This document shows, in pieces, positions 9,601 to 18,542 of a stretch of DNA of 64,000 nt (the stretch's first letter is position 1; every line of letters starts with the position of its first letter). Under the pieces are notes generated by a model. That model was not told where the DNA came from. It searched no databases and saw nothing but the letters and a program-made list of their open reading frames with translations. This DNA comes from Allobacillus salarius (GTDB lineage Bacteria > Bacillota > Bacilli > Bacillales > Alkalibacillaceae): contig NZ_VMHE01000008.1 of assembly GCF_007559425.1 (NCBI RefSeq), positions 33,868 to 97,867 on the forward strand, in the 5' to 3' direction. Both the position numbers and the translations under genes were made by a program.

Positions 9601-10186
9601 ATGTGTCAATCTTTTGACTACCTTCAGAAGGATTATTATAAACGATTGTTTGATCAGTCGTTACTGCACTTTCTACTTCATTTACAATTTTATTTATTAA
9701 ATCGGATTCAACATATCCTTTTGTCAGTTGGTCATTCACTTCGACTTCAACTTGAACCCAACCAGTTACAAACTTTTTATATGTTAATAGATTTCCCGTT
9801 GCTATCTCATTAAGAAACGCTCCTTTAGAAGAAGGCTTATCATAGACGTTTATATCATTTATTGATAGCCCTTGCTCTTCATTAGAATCAACGATAGCGA
9901 GCTCGATGTTGTTAGTATGTATAAATTGATTTGATCCGGCTTCCTTATCAGTTACCTGTAGTTTATACCAATTTTCGTCTTCTTGTGAAACCTGAATTAT
10001 TGTACCCTTTTTTAATGTTTCAAGAACTGTTCCATCTATGTTTTTTTCACCATATACAGGATTTTCATCTTGAATCGTTACTGCTGGAACATAATCAAGT
10101 TCTTCTGCTGAAATATTCATCGCGAGTGATATACCTAGTGAAATTAAAACTATAAAACTAATTAAATACTTAATCCTTTTACTCAA
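6638..10186 (-). CDS. Secreted M14 zinc carboxypeptidase with about 12 SH3/GW-like wall-binding repeats
   Basis: An 1182-residue secreted protein. Start is TTG 10186, with AAGGAG 8 bases upstream. A signal peptide or anchor (residues 6-26) leads into about 12 repeats of 70-77 residues (about 30-865), each with VYxxP, KSYxxGS, (D/N)xWYxAxVY and GYI..(D/S)V. The first three are divergent. The M14 domain has HHAREW (zinc HxxE, about 935), DLNRQYPAGW (about 1023), a third zinc His in YHSSGEVLYW (about 1076) and catalytic Glu in TPEISPH (about 1140). M14 includes gamma-D-Glu-meso-DAP peptidases of cell walls, so a peptidoglycan-peptide substrate is plausible but inferred. It stands alone between mnaA and tagA, with a terminator on each side. 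Repeats 4-10 alternate between two subtypes. Confidence 0.9.
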   Translation of the reverse strand: MSKRIKYLISFIVLISLGISLAMNISAEELDYVPAVTIQDENPVYGEKNIDGTVLETLKKGTIIQVSQEDENWYKLQVTDKEAGSNQFIHTNNIELAIVDSNEEQGLSINDINVYDKPSSKGAFLNEIATGNLLTYKKFVTGWVQVEVEVNDQLTKGYVESDLINKIVNEVESAVTTDQTIVYNNPSEGSQKIDTFSKGKLLNYLVLDNGWYATSINGTYGFFKGSTIQESESNPVQKSGIALKQPTKVYSQPNTNSDAVKDYASGSKLVYRTFIDGWYEATVYVGGIKYTGYIDARDVIEPTTEVEKLQGVALKDQVNVYKGPSHGSGVHKSYQKGSILKYETFSDEWYKAYVYVGGKKKVGYIAKSDVVEPTESPKQYSGIATKEPTLVYHQATKNSKALKAYSAGSKLIYNSYIDGWYQASVYINGQKQTGYISSKDVQGLPSKVEKLSGVAVNSKVHVYQGPTKDASVHKSYLKGSILKYETFSDGWYRAFVYVNGKRKTGYIAKTDVIEPTTNPKTLNGIAIKHPTKVYAKANKNVKQLKSYRAGSNLKYETFIDGWYKATIYLNGKKRTGYIHANDVYQPTDSKKLEGVAVKAPVHVYEGPTRASKARKSYSKGSILKYRTFMEGWYQATIYKNGKKETGYIASSDVEQPTDNPKSLEGISLNQKTHVYSTPSKNSKPLKSYHAGSLLKYETYINNWYRATVYVNGKKRTGYIYSADVETPKADGKITSGIAKRYHTKVYSGPNNNTKTLKNYREGSVLKFKPYLNDWYKATVYINGKANTGYINKKDILLDGAKQTTQKGFAAKPNVYVYNGLSKKSTKLKGYSLNSQLTFKTYTDNWYEATVYVNGKPKTGYISKSDIIDNQIKPRSFVNPKQVYSYRDMVTDINQLEQHYSGLINTEVIGKSVEGRNIYLVKLGYGDTKITINAAHHAREWLTTNLVMNQIDQYSQAFAKGSKYNGYNVRDLLSKVTIYYVPMVNPDGVTLNQFGPSGFSNYSQLIRMNSGSKDFKAWKANSRGVDLNRQYPAGWNTIRNLEYSPGPERFKGLRPLSEPEVIAVANLAKKHNFKTHVAYHSSGEVLYWAYNAAGSLRLTSRKIANQISNQTGYWMIPQQSNPSGGGYTDWVIDSLKTPGFTPEISPHVGPRPVPISNFDRIWNQNKSIGLMLAEEAYNNRNKR

Positions 10187-10311
10187 AATAACCGCTCCTT
10201 ATTTTAATATTGTTTATCTTGCCATTATTTTACCATGTTTTTAATAGAATGATATAATTATTTACAATTTTTATAATTCTATTAGGTATTTAGTCTATAT
10301 TTCGTAGATTT

Positions 10312-10346
10312 AAAAAACAAGATCCGATTAAGACCTTGTTTTTTTG
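10312..10346 (-). terminator. Terminator overlapping the tagA stop codon
   Basis: On the minus strand AACAAGGTCTTAATCGGATC pairs AACAAG with CTTGTT and continues into TTTTTT. The stop codon of tagA lies inside the hairpin. Confidence 0.7.
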
Positions 10347-11077
10347 CGGGCGTCGCGAAACACTTCAATTAAAAACAATGGAAGTTTTATAAAACGCCCT
10401 ATACGTTTTGGGTTATTTATAAACCTGTAAAGCCATTCTATATTAAGTTTTTGCCATAAAGCTGGTGCACGCTTTGTTACCCCTGCCCAGACATCGATAC
10501 TTCCACCTATTCCAATAAAAATGCCACTTTGAAAACTATTTATATGTTGCTGAATCCAATTTTCTTGTTTCGGATAACCAAGTGCTACAAAAATAATATC
10601 TGGCTTTTTAGATCGAATGTCATCTACTACTTGCATATCGTCTATGTCTACAAAACCGTGATGGGTACCAGCAATACTTACGTTTTTGTAAATTGATTTA
10701 ATTCGTTTTGCAGCTTGCTCCGCCACACCTTCTTTAGCGCCGAATAAATAAATGGAGTACTTATTCAAATCAGCTTTTTTGAGAAGTTCTTCCATGACCT
10801 CAAAACCTGCAATCCGTTCAGGTAATGGAGTTTTATATACTCTCGAAGCCAATATTACCCCTATACCATCAGCAACTATATAATCAGCTTTTTTTATAGT
10901 TTCAAAATATGAATTATGTTCTTTTGCATGAATTACGATTTCTGGATTCGCAGTCACAACATGGCGAAGATTTCTATGAGCAATATCATTCATTAATTTT
11001 TTTTCTATAAAATCATCTTTTGTGATATTTAAAAAAGGAACATTTAATACTTTGATCACATTATTTTTACCGACCAA
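10328..11077 (-). CDS. tagA: N-acetylglucosaminyldiphosphoundecaprenol ManNAc transferase TagA (GT26)
   Basis: A 249-residue WecG/TagA/CpsF-family transferase adding ManNAc to GlcNAc-PP-undecaprenol, completing the linkage disaccharide. Recognisable blocks are VTANPEIVI (about 42), ADGIGVILAS (about 67), a GAKEG loop and ALGYPKQE (about 166). Start is TTG 11077, with GAGAAGG about 8 bases upstream; no better ATG is available. It is the last gene of the tagG-tagH-tagA unit, 30 bases after tagH. The basic C-terminus (RDARKKTRS) fits the membrane-anchoring tail described for TagA. Confidence 0.93.
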   Translation of the reverse strand: MVGKNNVIKVLNVPFLNITKDDFIEKKLMNDIAHRNLRHVVTANPEIVIHAKEHNSYFETIKKADYIVADGIGVILASRVYKTPLPERIAGFEVMEELLKKADLNKYSIYLFGAKEGVAEQAAKRIKSIYKNVSIAGTHHGFVDIDDMQVVDDIRSKKPDIIFVALGYPKQENWIQQHINSFQSGIFIGIGGSIDVWAGVTKRAPALWQKLNIEWLYRFINNPKRIGRFIKLPLFLIEVFRDARKKTRS

Positions 11078-11107
11078 TTTCTAGCCTTCTCTCTATAAAA
11101 CAATTCA

Positions 11108-12400
11108 TCATTTCAGATGCTTATGATTAATCCATACGGGTTCTAATTGATTTTCTATCCTTCCGAGATACCATAAGTTATTTCCGACTTTTTCTGTTTT
11201 ATTGCTAATAAAAGATTCTCCTTCTAAAATAGTTAAATCATCTATAACAATATTCTTCTTTCCACCCCAAGGCCGGTTAAATGCCTTTCCACCACCTGTG
11301 AGATATAATTGTTTCTGATCATTATCAATTGAATAATGAGGAAGTAAACTCAAGTCACGTTTCTGCATCCAACCAATGACGCCATTCATATAACTTGGTT
11401 GCTTACTTAATAAATAATAAGGATTTCCATTATAGGTCATTTTCTTTTTAATATAATAAACGTTATTCTTTAAAGCACTTGTATTTTCTCTTTCTTTATA
11501 GTCTGATGGGTCTTTATAGATGTATGATTCTCCAGCCTTTACATGTCCTAATAAACTAACGATACTTTCTTTCTTCTCATTAAGGGATGTTTCTGGAATG
11601 AAGTCATATATGTTAGGTACATCCCCATCAATTGATAATTTCCTATATTGTTTTCTGTCGGATTTCGACAACTTTTCCCAATGATATAAGAAGTCTTCAT
11701 ATTGTGGTATTATGTCTTCTACTGAGCCAAATTTCTTCACTTTACCGAATTCTAGCCACAAGACTTTCTCACAGAAATTCTTCACTTGATTTATAGAATG
11801 GCTGACAAAAATCATTGTTTTGCCTTTTTCTTTAAACTCCAACATTTTATTAAGACTCTTGTTAGCAAACGCTTTATCACCTACGGATAATGCTTCATCA
11901 ATAATTAGAATGTCTGGATCTATGTTCACAGAGATTGCAAATCCTAGACGAGATTTCATCCCACTTGAATACGATTTTACAGGTTGATCAATGAATGTTT
12001 CTAATTCTGCATACTCAATAATTTGTGGTTCCAGCTCTTTAATTTGATCCCTGTCAAACCCTAACATCAATAATTTCAATTCAATATTTTCTCTTCCGGA
12101 TAAATCATTCTTTAATCCTGAGGCAACAGCTATGAGAGATGCTTGGCCATTAATCTCCAAATAACCTGAAGACTCAGGAACTATACCCGCAATAATATTC
12201 GATAGCGTCGACTTTCCTGAACCATTTGTACCGATGAAACCAATGATGTCTCCTTCAAAAGCTTCAAAGTTCACATCTTTTAAAGCAAAGAAATCTTCCC
12301 CATAGGATTTAGGGAATACCAAATCCATAATTCTTTCTTTGTTATTTCTGTAAAGCTTGTATTTTTTGTTGATATTTCTCACTGATATAACTTTTTCCAT
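11108..12400 (-). CDS. tagH: Teichoic acid exporter ATPase TagH with C-terminal GW/SH3-like extension
   Basis: ATP-binding subunit of the TagGH polymer exporter. The ABC domain (about 1-245) has Walker A GTNGSGKST (about 58), signature YSSGMKSR (about 143), Walker B ILIIDEA (about 163) and the switch His in FVSHS. About 185 further residues follow. From about residue 280 they carry VYY..., YYLL and GW spacing reminiscent of GW/SH3 modules (two copies). No hydrophobic segment separates the two parts, so the extension would be cytosolic unless export is unusual. ATG 12400 is preferred; a GTG at 12409 sits too close to the SD. Confidence 0.9.
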   Translation of the reverse strand: MEKVISVRNINKKYKLYRNNKERIMDLVFPKSYGEDFFALKDVNFEAFEGDIIGFIGTNGSGKSTLSNIIAGIVPESSGYLEINGQASLIAVASGLKNDLSGRENIELKLLMLGFDRDQIKELEPQIIEYAELETFIDQPVKSYSSGMKSRLGFAISVNIDPDILIIDEALSVGDKAFANKSLNKMLEFKEKGKTMIFVSHSINQVKNFCEKVLWLEFGKVKKFGSVEDIIPQYEDFLYHWEKLSKSDRKQYRKLSIDGDVPNIYDFIPETSLNEKKESIVSLLGHVKAGESYIYKDPSDYKERENTSALKNNVYYIKKKMTYNGNPYYLLSKQPSYMNGVIGWMQKRDLSLLPHYSIDNDQKQLYLTGGGKAFNRPWGGKKNIVIDDLTILEGESFISNKTEKVGNNLWYLGRIENQLEPVWINHKHLK

Positions 12401-12415
12401 ACAATTCACATGCCT

Positions 12416-13237
12416 TTATAAGTAATCAATAAAGTGCTTTCTAAATTTCATATGAAGACTAGCTCCTATAAGAAGTAAAATCGTTACAATCGTCCAAAAG
12501 ACAACGGTCATTTCCCAGTTAGCTATAAAATGCCATTCAACCCCAAACAATGCTGCACGATACCCATCTACCAAGTAATATAGTGGATTAAACTGCATTA
12601 GTTTCATAATTGTTGGAAAGTCTTTTAATAACGATAAAGGCCATAACACTCCTGAGACATACAAAAACATTCTTAATGTGGAGTTGATAAACATATGAAT
12701 ATCTCGAATAATCGTTGATAAAGTTGACGTAATTAATGAGATTGAAAAGATTAAACTGAGCAAAGCAAATACGTAGTAAATTAATTGAATATAATATATG
12801 GATACAAAATAACCCATAAAATTTAATAATATCATTGTTATTATTAGTAAAAATAAATGGATATATAATTGAGAAAAAATCACAAAGCTTGGTATTATAC
12901 TCATCGGAAAATTCATCTTAGAGAGAATTTTTAGGCGTGAGTATATTGATTTTGACCCTTGAATTGTCGATTGATAAAAAAAGATCCATAAAAAGAATGC
13001 TGCAACTAACCAACTTATAAATGGAACTACTTGTCCACCTACTTCAACCGGCGTCCGTCTAAGTAATGTACCAAATACAAACCAGTATATTAATATTTGA
13101 ATCATTGGATTGAGGACTTCCCATCCCATACCTAGATAATTACTTTTATTCCGACTCTTTAACTCATACAACGAGAGTCGTCGAATTAAATAAAAATGCT
13201 CAAATTGTTCTTTTATTATATTTATCGCTGATTTCAT
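12416..13237 (-). CDS. tagG: Teichoic acid exporter permease TagG
   Basis: A 273-residue ABC-2 type permease with six hydrophobic segments and an amphipathic N-terminal stretch (YLIRRLSLYELKSRNKSN), as in TagG/Wzm proteins. It partners TagH to flip undecaprenyl-linked teichoic acid across the membrane. ATG 13237 is preceded by AAAGGG. It begins a unit with tagH (15 bases apart) and tagA, apparently from its own promoter at 13278-13306, just after a terminator for the upstream gene. Confidence 0.93.
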   Translation of the reverse strand: MKSAINIIKEQFEHFYLIRRLSLYELKSRNKSNYLGMGWEVLNPMIQILIYWFVFGTLLRRTPVEVGGQVVPFISWLVAAFFLWIFFYQSTIQGSKSIYSRLKILSKMNFPMSIIPSFVIFSQLYIHLFLLIITMILLNFMGYFVSIYYIQLIYYVFALLSLIFSISLITSTLSTIIRDIHMFINSTLRMFLYVSGVLWPLSLLKDFPTIMKLMQFNPLYYLVDGYRAALFGVEWHFIANWEMTVVFWTIVTILLLIGASLHMKFRKHFIDYL

Positions 13238-13277
13238 TAGTATACCCTTTCAACATATTAAGCTTATTATGAAGTAA

Positions 13278-13306
13278 ATTATATTACTCACACAAATAAA
13301 ACACAA
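13278..13306 (-). promoter_or_regulatory. Candidate sigma-A promoter of tagG-tagH-tagA
   Basis: On the minus strand TTGTGT, 17-bp spacer, TATAAT. It lies between the terminator of the glycerophosphotransferase gene and tagG, so it would let export genes be expressed separately from the polymerases. Confidence 0.55.
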
Positions 13307-13337
13307 ATAAGACTTACCAAGTTGGTTGGTAAGTCTA
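13305..13337 (-). terminator. Terminator between polymerase gene and tagG
   Basis: GACTTACCAA pairs with TTGGTAAGTC over a 5-nt loop; on the minus strand it is followed by TTATTTGTGTTTTATTT. It overlaps the stop codon of the gene at 13335. The T-tract is imperfect, so read-through is possible. Confidence 0.65.
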
Positions 13338-14519
13338 TTTATCAAAGATTTCATTAACTACTCGGTGGCTTGCATTTCCATCCTCTAGTGCATTGTAGTT
13401 GTATCTGAAATCTCGCAAAGAACTGACTTCTTTTGATTCATTCAGTTCATCAATCACTTGTAGTAAGCCATCGGTAGTTTTTACTAAAGGACCAGGTGCT
13501 TCTTCTTCAAAATCAAAATAAAATCCTCTTAATTCGTCTCTATATTCTTCTAAATCATATACATAAAAAATTATAGGTCGGTTTAAAATCGCATAGTCAA
13601 AGAAAACCGAAGAGTAATCTGTAATTAATGTATCAGAAACAAGATATAAATCTCGAATATCTTCGTAGCTCGAAAAATCAAATGCAAAGTCACTGTACTC
13701 TGATAAATCAAGATTGCTTGAAATTAAATAATGCATGCGGAAAATTAAGACATAATCATCACTTAATTCTTCTTCCATTTGTTTTAAATCAAAAGGTAAA
13801 TCAAACTTGTAACTTCCTTTATGAAAATATTGATTATCTCTCCAAGTCGGCGCATACAATAATACTTTTTTATCTAATGGAAGTCTAAGTCTTCTTTTAA
13901 TCTCTTCAATTGTCTTACTCTCATTTGAATTTACTAAGTAGTCATTTCTCGGATATCCACTCTCAATCACCTTTTTATGAAATTGGAATGCATGTTTAAA
14001 AATCTCTGTTGAGTACTCATTCGGTGATATTAAGTAATCCCATTTTTCAGCTTCTAATGTGAAATTCTTTTTATACTTTTCTGTATTTGTACCTGGCATG
14101 GAAACATGATCAATATCAATTCCTAATTTTTTCAATGGTGTTCCATGCCACGTTTGTACATAAACAGTATTTTTAGGTTTTTTTATCCATAAAGGTAACC
14201 GTGTATTCACAATCCAATATTTAGCTCTGCCCATGACAAATAACCATCTAATCGATAACCTTTTTACATTAGGAACGTTCGCTTTTTTGAAAACATGTGT
14301 ATAACGACGATCTGCACTCCAAATTAAGTTGTAATCGTGGTAATGCTTTTTCATATACTCATATATTGCTCGTGGATTGTCACTATATTGCTTTCCGTGA
14401 AAACTCTCAAAGATTACAGTTTTCTTTCGCCTAGGTAAATAACCAATTAAGCTAAAGATTATGCGATAGGCTCTAGAGATTAAAGAACTGTTTTTTATTC
14501 TTATCAGTAATTTTTTCAT
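13335..14519 (-). CDS. CDP-glycerol glycerophosphotransferase (short TagF-like)
   Basis: A 394-residue GT-B enzyme of the Glyphos_transf family, peripheral on the inner membrane face, using CDP-glycerol as donor. Family blocks are QTWHGTPLKKLG (about 125), YAPTWRD (about 220), RMHY (about 258) and LITDYSSVFFDYA (about 300). The basic N-terminus is typical for membrane association. It resembles the catalytic half of TagF rather than TagB (HGTPLKK instead of WHANG). It follows the 885-residue paralogue by 28 bases and may be co-transcribed. Whether it primes, extends, or adds a different unit is unknown. Confidence 0.88.
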   Translation of the reverse strand: MKKLLIRIKNSSLISRAYRIIFSLIGYLPRRKKTVIFESFHGKQYSDNPRAIYEYMKKHYHDYNLIWSADRRYTHVFKKANVPNVKRLSIRWLFVMGRAKYWIVNTRLPLWIKKPKNTVYVQTWHGTPLKKLGIDIDHVSMPGTNTEKYKKNFTLEAEKWDYLISPNEYSTEIFKHAFQFHKKVIESGYPRNDYLVNSNESKTIEEIKRRLRLPLDKKVLLYAPTWRDNQYFHKGSYKFDLPFDLKQMEEELSDDYVLIFRMHYLISSNLDLSEYSDFAFDFSSYEDIRDLYLVSDTLITDYSSVFFDYAILNRPIIFYVYDLEEYRDELRGFYFDFEEEAPGPLVKTTDGLLQVIDELNESKEVSSLRDFRYNYNALEDGNASHRVVNEIFDK

Positions 14520-14547
14520 TTTAACTTCTTCCTAACGTTGCAAGACC

Positions 14548-17205
14548 TTAATCATTATCTAATCCTTTAATAACCTCGTCATATATTCTTTTACAATTAT
14601 TTTTATCTTGATACTTAACAATTTGGGTCAAATCATTCTCATAATTTGCGAAGTTTAATTCCAATCTTTCTTTAATTAGTTCAACCAGGTCTTCTTCTGT
14701 GTGGGCAATCCGTCCTAAAAACGTCTCATCCACTGGTCGTAAAATTCCTCTTCTAAAGAATTGTCTAACATCGAAATGATAATAAATAACAGGTTTTCCT
14801 AGCAATGTGAAGTCAAAGCTTACACTACTAAAATCAGTAATCAGTAATGCATGCTCTCTCAATAAATCTTGGACTTTTTTCTTGCCTAATTGAATAAATT
14901 TGACTCTCTCGTTGTTCTCACTTAAACCTATACTGAAGTAATCTTGAGAGCGATAGTGCGGATAAAAGTTTAAATTCACATCATACTTATTTAACAGTTC
15001 AAGTAATTCTTGATTATTTATTAAACTGATGTAACGATTATAATATTCGCTCTCCAAAAACTTTTCATCTGTATTAATCCAGTCTCTCCAAGTTGGCATT
15101 AACAAAATGTCTCGAGGTTTTTCCACATTATATAATCGATCAAATCTTGCCAAGCCTGTAACTTTTACTTCTTCTTCCTCATAACCTAATTGGTCCATAA
15201 CTACATCATACTTCTCTGGATCACTACTCACAATGAACAAGTCAAATGGATCCTCATAAAACTTTTTATGATACTCTACATTTTTTCTTCCCAATACACC
15301 ATGCTGTAAAAACACTTTAAATGTATTCTCATAATTAAAGAAACCTTTTGCTGGTTTGTAGGGCAAGAGGTTTTCCAAGTCATGAGTACCTAATAAGACC
15401 TTTGCTTTAAACGCTATTTCAAAATGTTCTTTAGAACCAAAAGAAAGAACATGTTCGTTATCTTTTATTTTCTCATAATCTTCAGATTCCGAGTCGATTA
15501 CATAATAAACGTCCAAGTCTGTCTCTCTTTGAAGATATTTAAATAGTATATATCCATTATCTTGTGCAGTGTTTGTTCGCTCGCCGATTAACCACGTTTT
15601 ATTATCTTTCCTTGAAGTATCTGAAGGGATTTCTACAAAATTAGGGATCATGAATGTCTCTATTTTTAAGTTGTTAAAAGGCGTAGTTGTTATCAAGAAA
15701 TGATGTTGATTACGCTCTTCATCATCATGAGTAATATAAGCGTAATAATTGTCTTTTTTGTAGTTTGCCTTTTCATACTTTATTTTTTCTTTTCTAATGA
15801 CATAGCCCGAAGAATCTTCCACTATGACGAAGAGATCAATCACTGTTTTACCTCGACTTTTAATTCCTAACAAATCAATCGGATTAAAATTAATTGTAAA
15901 TTCGTGGGCTAATGGATATTTTACTGATTTTTGTTCTAAACGATCTTCTAATAATAAATACGGTTTACATTCTTTAAATCTTTCCATAGAGCCTAAAAAA
16001 CCTGAAACAGAAAAACCCTCTACATCTGTAACTAACTTTCTCAGCCTTGGCTTTCTAATCATTAAACCTAGAGATTTATCTTTCCGACGATAAAATTTAA
16101 ACCCTGTTATTTGAGAATTGACGGTTGAATGAAAAGATTTTGCATTCCCATTAAGCATCTGTTTTTGCTTAATATAAAATTGATATTTAAGTGGTTGAAT
16201 ACCACCTGTTTCGACGAAAAATCTAACTACTTTAAAATTGCCAAAGAGTTCTCGCATGTCAATGATTGTCTCAAAACTATAATCGTCTATTTTTGTTAAT
16301 TGTTTTGAGATATCTAGTTTACCATCGGGTTCTTCAACTATAAGTTTGGCATTACCTTTTAGTTCTAACTCTTGTTGTGAAAAGCTGAGGGTAATATGAT
16401 CTTGATCCAAGTTTTCGAAAGTGGCAGAATCTAATGTAATTACATGTGGCGAAAAAACAGCCTTCATATAAGATTTATTCGTTTTCATTATTGAAGCAGA
16501 ATGGTGATAAGTTTTTAATTTCACAGTTTTACTGTAATTTAATCTAATAGGGTGAATTTCTTTCTTAATTCGCAAATAAAATAACCAATCACCTTGAGAA
16601 AACAAAGATAGATTTTTAACTGTTATGTTATTAGTTGACAGATCAATTACCGTATCAATTTGTCTCATTTTATTTTTGTTTATCGCAATGACATGAGGTT
16701 CTTTTACGTGCATTAATTCAAAATTATAATTAATACCTTTCAAAGTGAGGGTCTCATAATCCGATTGAATGTCATCTACTATTAATGGCTCTTCATGGAA
16801 TGTATATTCTTGGAAGTTTCTTTTCAATATAATGTGTTTGTTAGTTGCAATGTGAAAATATGCCCCATTAAATATAAAGTCTTCATTCACTTCTACATTT
16901 GATTTAATTAACATTTTTTTGTTTCTAAAGTAAAATTTCAGATGTCCGATCTCATTTAATTCACTAATTAATTTTATTGGTAGCTCTACTGAAACTTTAT
17001 TATTGGTTATTGTGTAACTTAGTATTTTTGTTTGTGATTTGCTCTCTAAAATAAATTTCATACTTTTATCTTTAAACCAAAAGTTCTCTATTTGCAGTTC
17101 AAATAAAACAGATGAGTCTGTTTCATTAATGTTTTTTAGTGTGACTTTCTTAATAAAATTTTCTTTAATTTTTTTATATCCACTGTTGATTTTTCTTGAA
17201 AGCAT
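14548..17205 (-). CDS. Large CDP-glycerol glycerophosphotransferase (TagF-like polymerase) with long N-terminal region
   Basis: 885 residues. The C-terminal third is a Glyphos_transf catalytic domain with LQHGVLGRKN (about 635), MPTWRDWI (about 700), FYPHYRS (about 745) and LITDFSSVSFD (about 787). The first ~500 residues are beta-rich, with several similar blocks, longer than the N-terminal part of B. subtilis TagF. It is the best candidate for the poly(glycerol phosphate) polymerase. SD AAGGAG precedes ATG 17205 by 9 bases. It opens the minus-strand tag cluster. A TATAAT at 17249-17254 lies upstream but its -35 is poor. Confidence 0.88.
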   Translation of the reverse strand: MLSRKINSGYKKIKENFIKKVTLKNINETDSSVLFELQIENFWFKDKSMKFILESKSQTKILSYTITNNKVSVELPIKLISELNEIGHLKFYFRNKKMLIKSNVEVNEDFIFNGAYFHIATNKHIILKRNFQEYTFHEEPLIVDDIQSDYETLTLKGINYNFELMHVKEPHVIAINKNKMRQIDTVIDLSTNNITVKNLSLFSQGDWLFYLRIKKEIHPIRLNYSKTVKLKTYHHSASIMKTNKSYMKAVFSPHVITLDSATFENLDQDHITLSFSQQELELKGNAKLIVEEPDGKLDISKQLTKIDDYSFETIIDMRELFGNFKVVRFFVETGGIQPLKYQFYIKQKQMLNGNAKSFHSTVNSQITGFKFYRRKDKSLGLMIRKPRLRKLVTDVEGFSVSGFLGSMERFKECKPYLLLEDRLEQKSVKYPLAHEFTINFNPIDLLGIKSRGKTVIDLFVIVEDSSGYVIRKEKIKYEKANYKKDNYYAYITHDDEERNQHHFLITTTPFNNLKIETFMIPNFVEIPSDTSRKDNKTWLIGERTNTAQDNGYILFKYLQRETDLDVYYVIDSESEDYEKIKDNEHVLSFGSKEHFEIAFKAKVLLGTHDLENLLPYKPAKGFFNYENTFKVFLQHGVLGRKNVEYHKKFYEDPFDLFIVSSDPEKYDVVMDQLGYEEEEVKVTGLARFDRLYNVEKPRDILLMPTWRDWINTDEKFLESEYYNRYISLINNQELLELLNKYDVNLNFYPHYRSQDYFSIGLSENNERVKFIQLGKKKVQDLLREHALLITDFSSVSFDFTLLGKPVIYYHFDVRQFFRRGILRPVDETFLGRIAHTEEDLVELIKERLELNFANYENDLTQIVKYQDKNNCKRIYDEVIKGLDND

Positions 17206-17379
17206 ACATAACTTCTCCTTAATATAAATAAAGTTATCAATAACTTAGATTATAATACAAGGACAGATAAAATTCGATTCATATTTAAACTTATAACCTA
17301 AAATTAGACACAAAAGTGAAGTTGCAGAATTTTAGAATTAGTGATTATATTTACATCGTATTTAAATTCATTCAGGGAA

Positions 17380-17408
17380 TTGATTGATGGAATAGAAGGT
17401 ATTATAAT
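17380..17408 (+). promoter_or_regulatory. Candidate sigma-A promoter of the acyltransferase gene
   Basis: TTGATT, 17-bp spacer, TATAAT, about 50 bases upstream of the start codon at 17458. Confidence 0.6.
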
Positions 17409-17457
17409 TTAATTTGGCCTATAACTTTGTACGTTAAATAGAATGGAGAATATACTT

Positions 17458-18471
17458 ATGATTAAAGAATGGAATTTATTGAGAACAGTTGCTTGTTTAA
17501 GCGTAGTTTTATTACATACAACTACCCAAATTGGCCGTTCGATCGGCTATCCAAACATAGATAGTTATTATTTTTTAAGGATTTTGCTTACATACGCCAC
17601 CCCAACTTTCATAGTTTTATCTGAAGTTATTCTTGCTAATAAATATAATAATAGAATTCCTGAAGGATTTTTCACCAAAAGGATCAAGCTTATTATTTTT
17701 CCATTTATCATTTTTGCTGTTATTGATGCACTGGTTGTTAACTATATCTCAGCAAATGGAATTGATATTACACAAAAAATCATTAGCAATCTGACAGGAA
17801 ACTTTATTGGATATTTCATTCTCATAATTTTCCAATTCTACATATTGCATTATCTAATTATTAAATTTAATATTTCAGTATTGAAATTGTTTCCAATAAG
17901 TATTTTTGTTATGTATGTGCACTTATGGGCTATACAACAGAATTTTCCATTCATAAATGAACATGCTACATTTTTTAAACTGTTTTTCACTGCATGGGGC
18001 GGATACTTCACAATAGCCTTTTTAATTGGCAAAGAATATCAAACCATTGCCAAATTTCTTTATAAATATAGATGGCTCACCGTAGTACTATTATTTTACA
18101 TTGTCATGTTTTTGTTTGCTTCATACGAAGGTGGTAATACTAGGGTAGATTCAAGAAGGTTAGATATTTTCCCTTTATCTGTTGGTGTTAGTTTGTTTGT
18201 TCTAGCTTGGGGACAAAAGTTAGCGAATTTTAACTTTATAAACATTATAAGCAACTATTCCTTAGGTATATATCTTCTTCACTGGCAAGTTCAAAGGATA
18301 ATTACGCCTTACTTAACTAATAAGCTAATTGATATATCACCTCACATCCAGATCATTGTGTTATTTACTTTGTCTGTAGTTATTTCAATGTTAATTATAA
18401 AACTAATTTCCTTTCTTCCATTCGGGAAGTATATTGTCGGAAACACTAGAAGAACGTATGTAAAGGTTTAG
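17458..18471 (+). CDS. Acyltransferase-3 family membrane protein (putative polysaccharide O-acyltransferase)
   Basis: A 337-residue protein with about ten hydrophobic helices and the family's N-terminal motif (LLRTVACLSVVLLHTT), whose His is catalytic in OatA/WecH/IcaC relatives. A conserved late helix reads YSLGIYLLHW. ATG 17458 is preferred because GGAG at 17445-17448 is well spaced; an ATG at 17443 overlaps the SD. There is no SGNH esterase domain. Divergent from the TagF genes and followed by the glucosaminidase, it could O-acetylate teichoic acid, peptidoglycan or another glycan. That substrate is inference. Confidence 0.85.
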   Translation: MIKEWNLLRTVACLSVVLLHTTTQIGRSIGYPNIDSYYFLRILLTYATPTFIVLSEVILANKYNNRIPEGFFTKRIKLIIFPFIIFAVIDALVVNYISANGIDITQKIISNLTGNFIGYFILIIFQFYILHYLIIKFNISVLKLFPISIFVMYVHLWAIQQNFPFINEHATFFKLFFTAWGGYFTIAFLIGKEYQTIAKFLYKYRWLTVVLLFYIVMFLFASYEGGNTRVDSRRLDIFPLSVGVSLFVLAWGQKLANFNFINIISNYSLGIYLLHWQVQRIITPYLTNKLIDISPHIQIIVLFTLSVVISMLIIKLISFLPFGKYIVGNTRRTYVKV

Positions 18472-18513
18472 TTTTCTTGTAAGTATATTGTCACATTTTG
18501 CAAAATAAAGTGT

Positions 18514-18542
18514 TTTACTACATTTTTCTATGATATTATAAT
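18514..18542 (+). promoter_or_regulatory. Candidate sigma-A promoter of the glucosaminidase gene
   Basis: TTTACT, 17-bp spacer, perfect TATAAT, about 95 bases upstream of the preferred TTG start at 18638. Confidence 0.55.
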
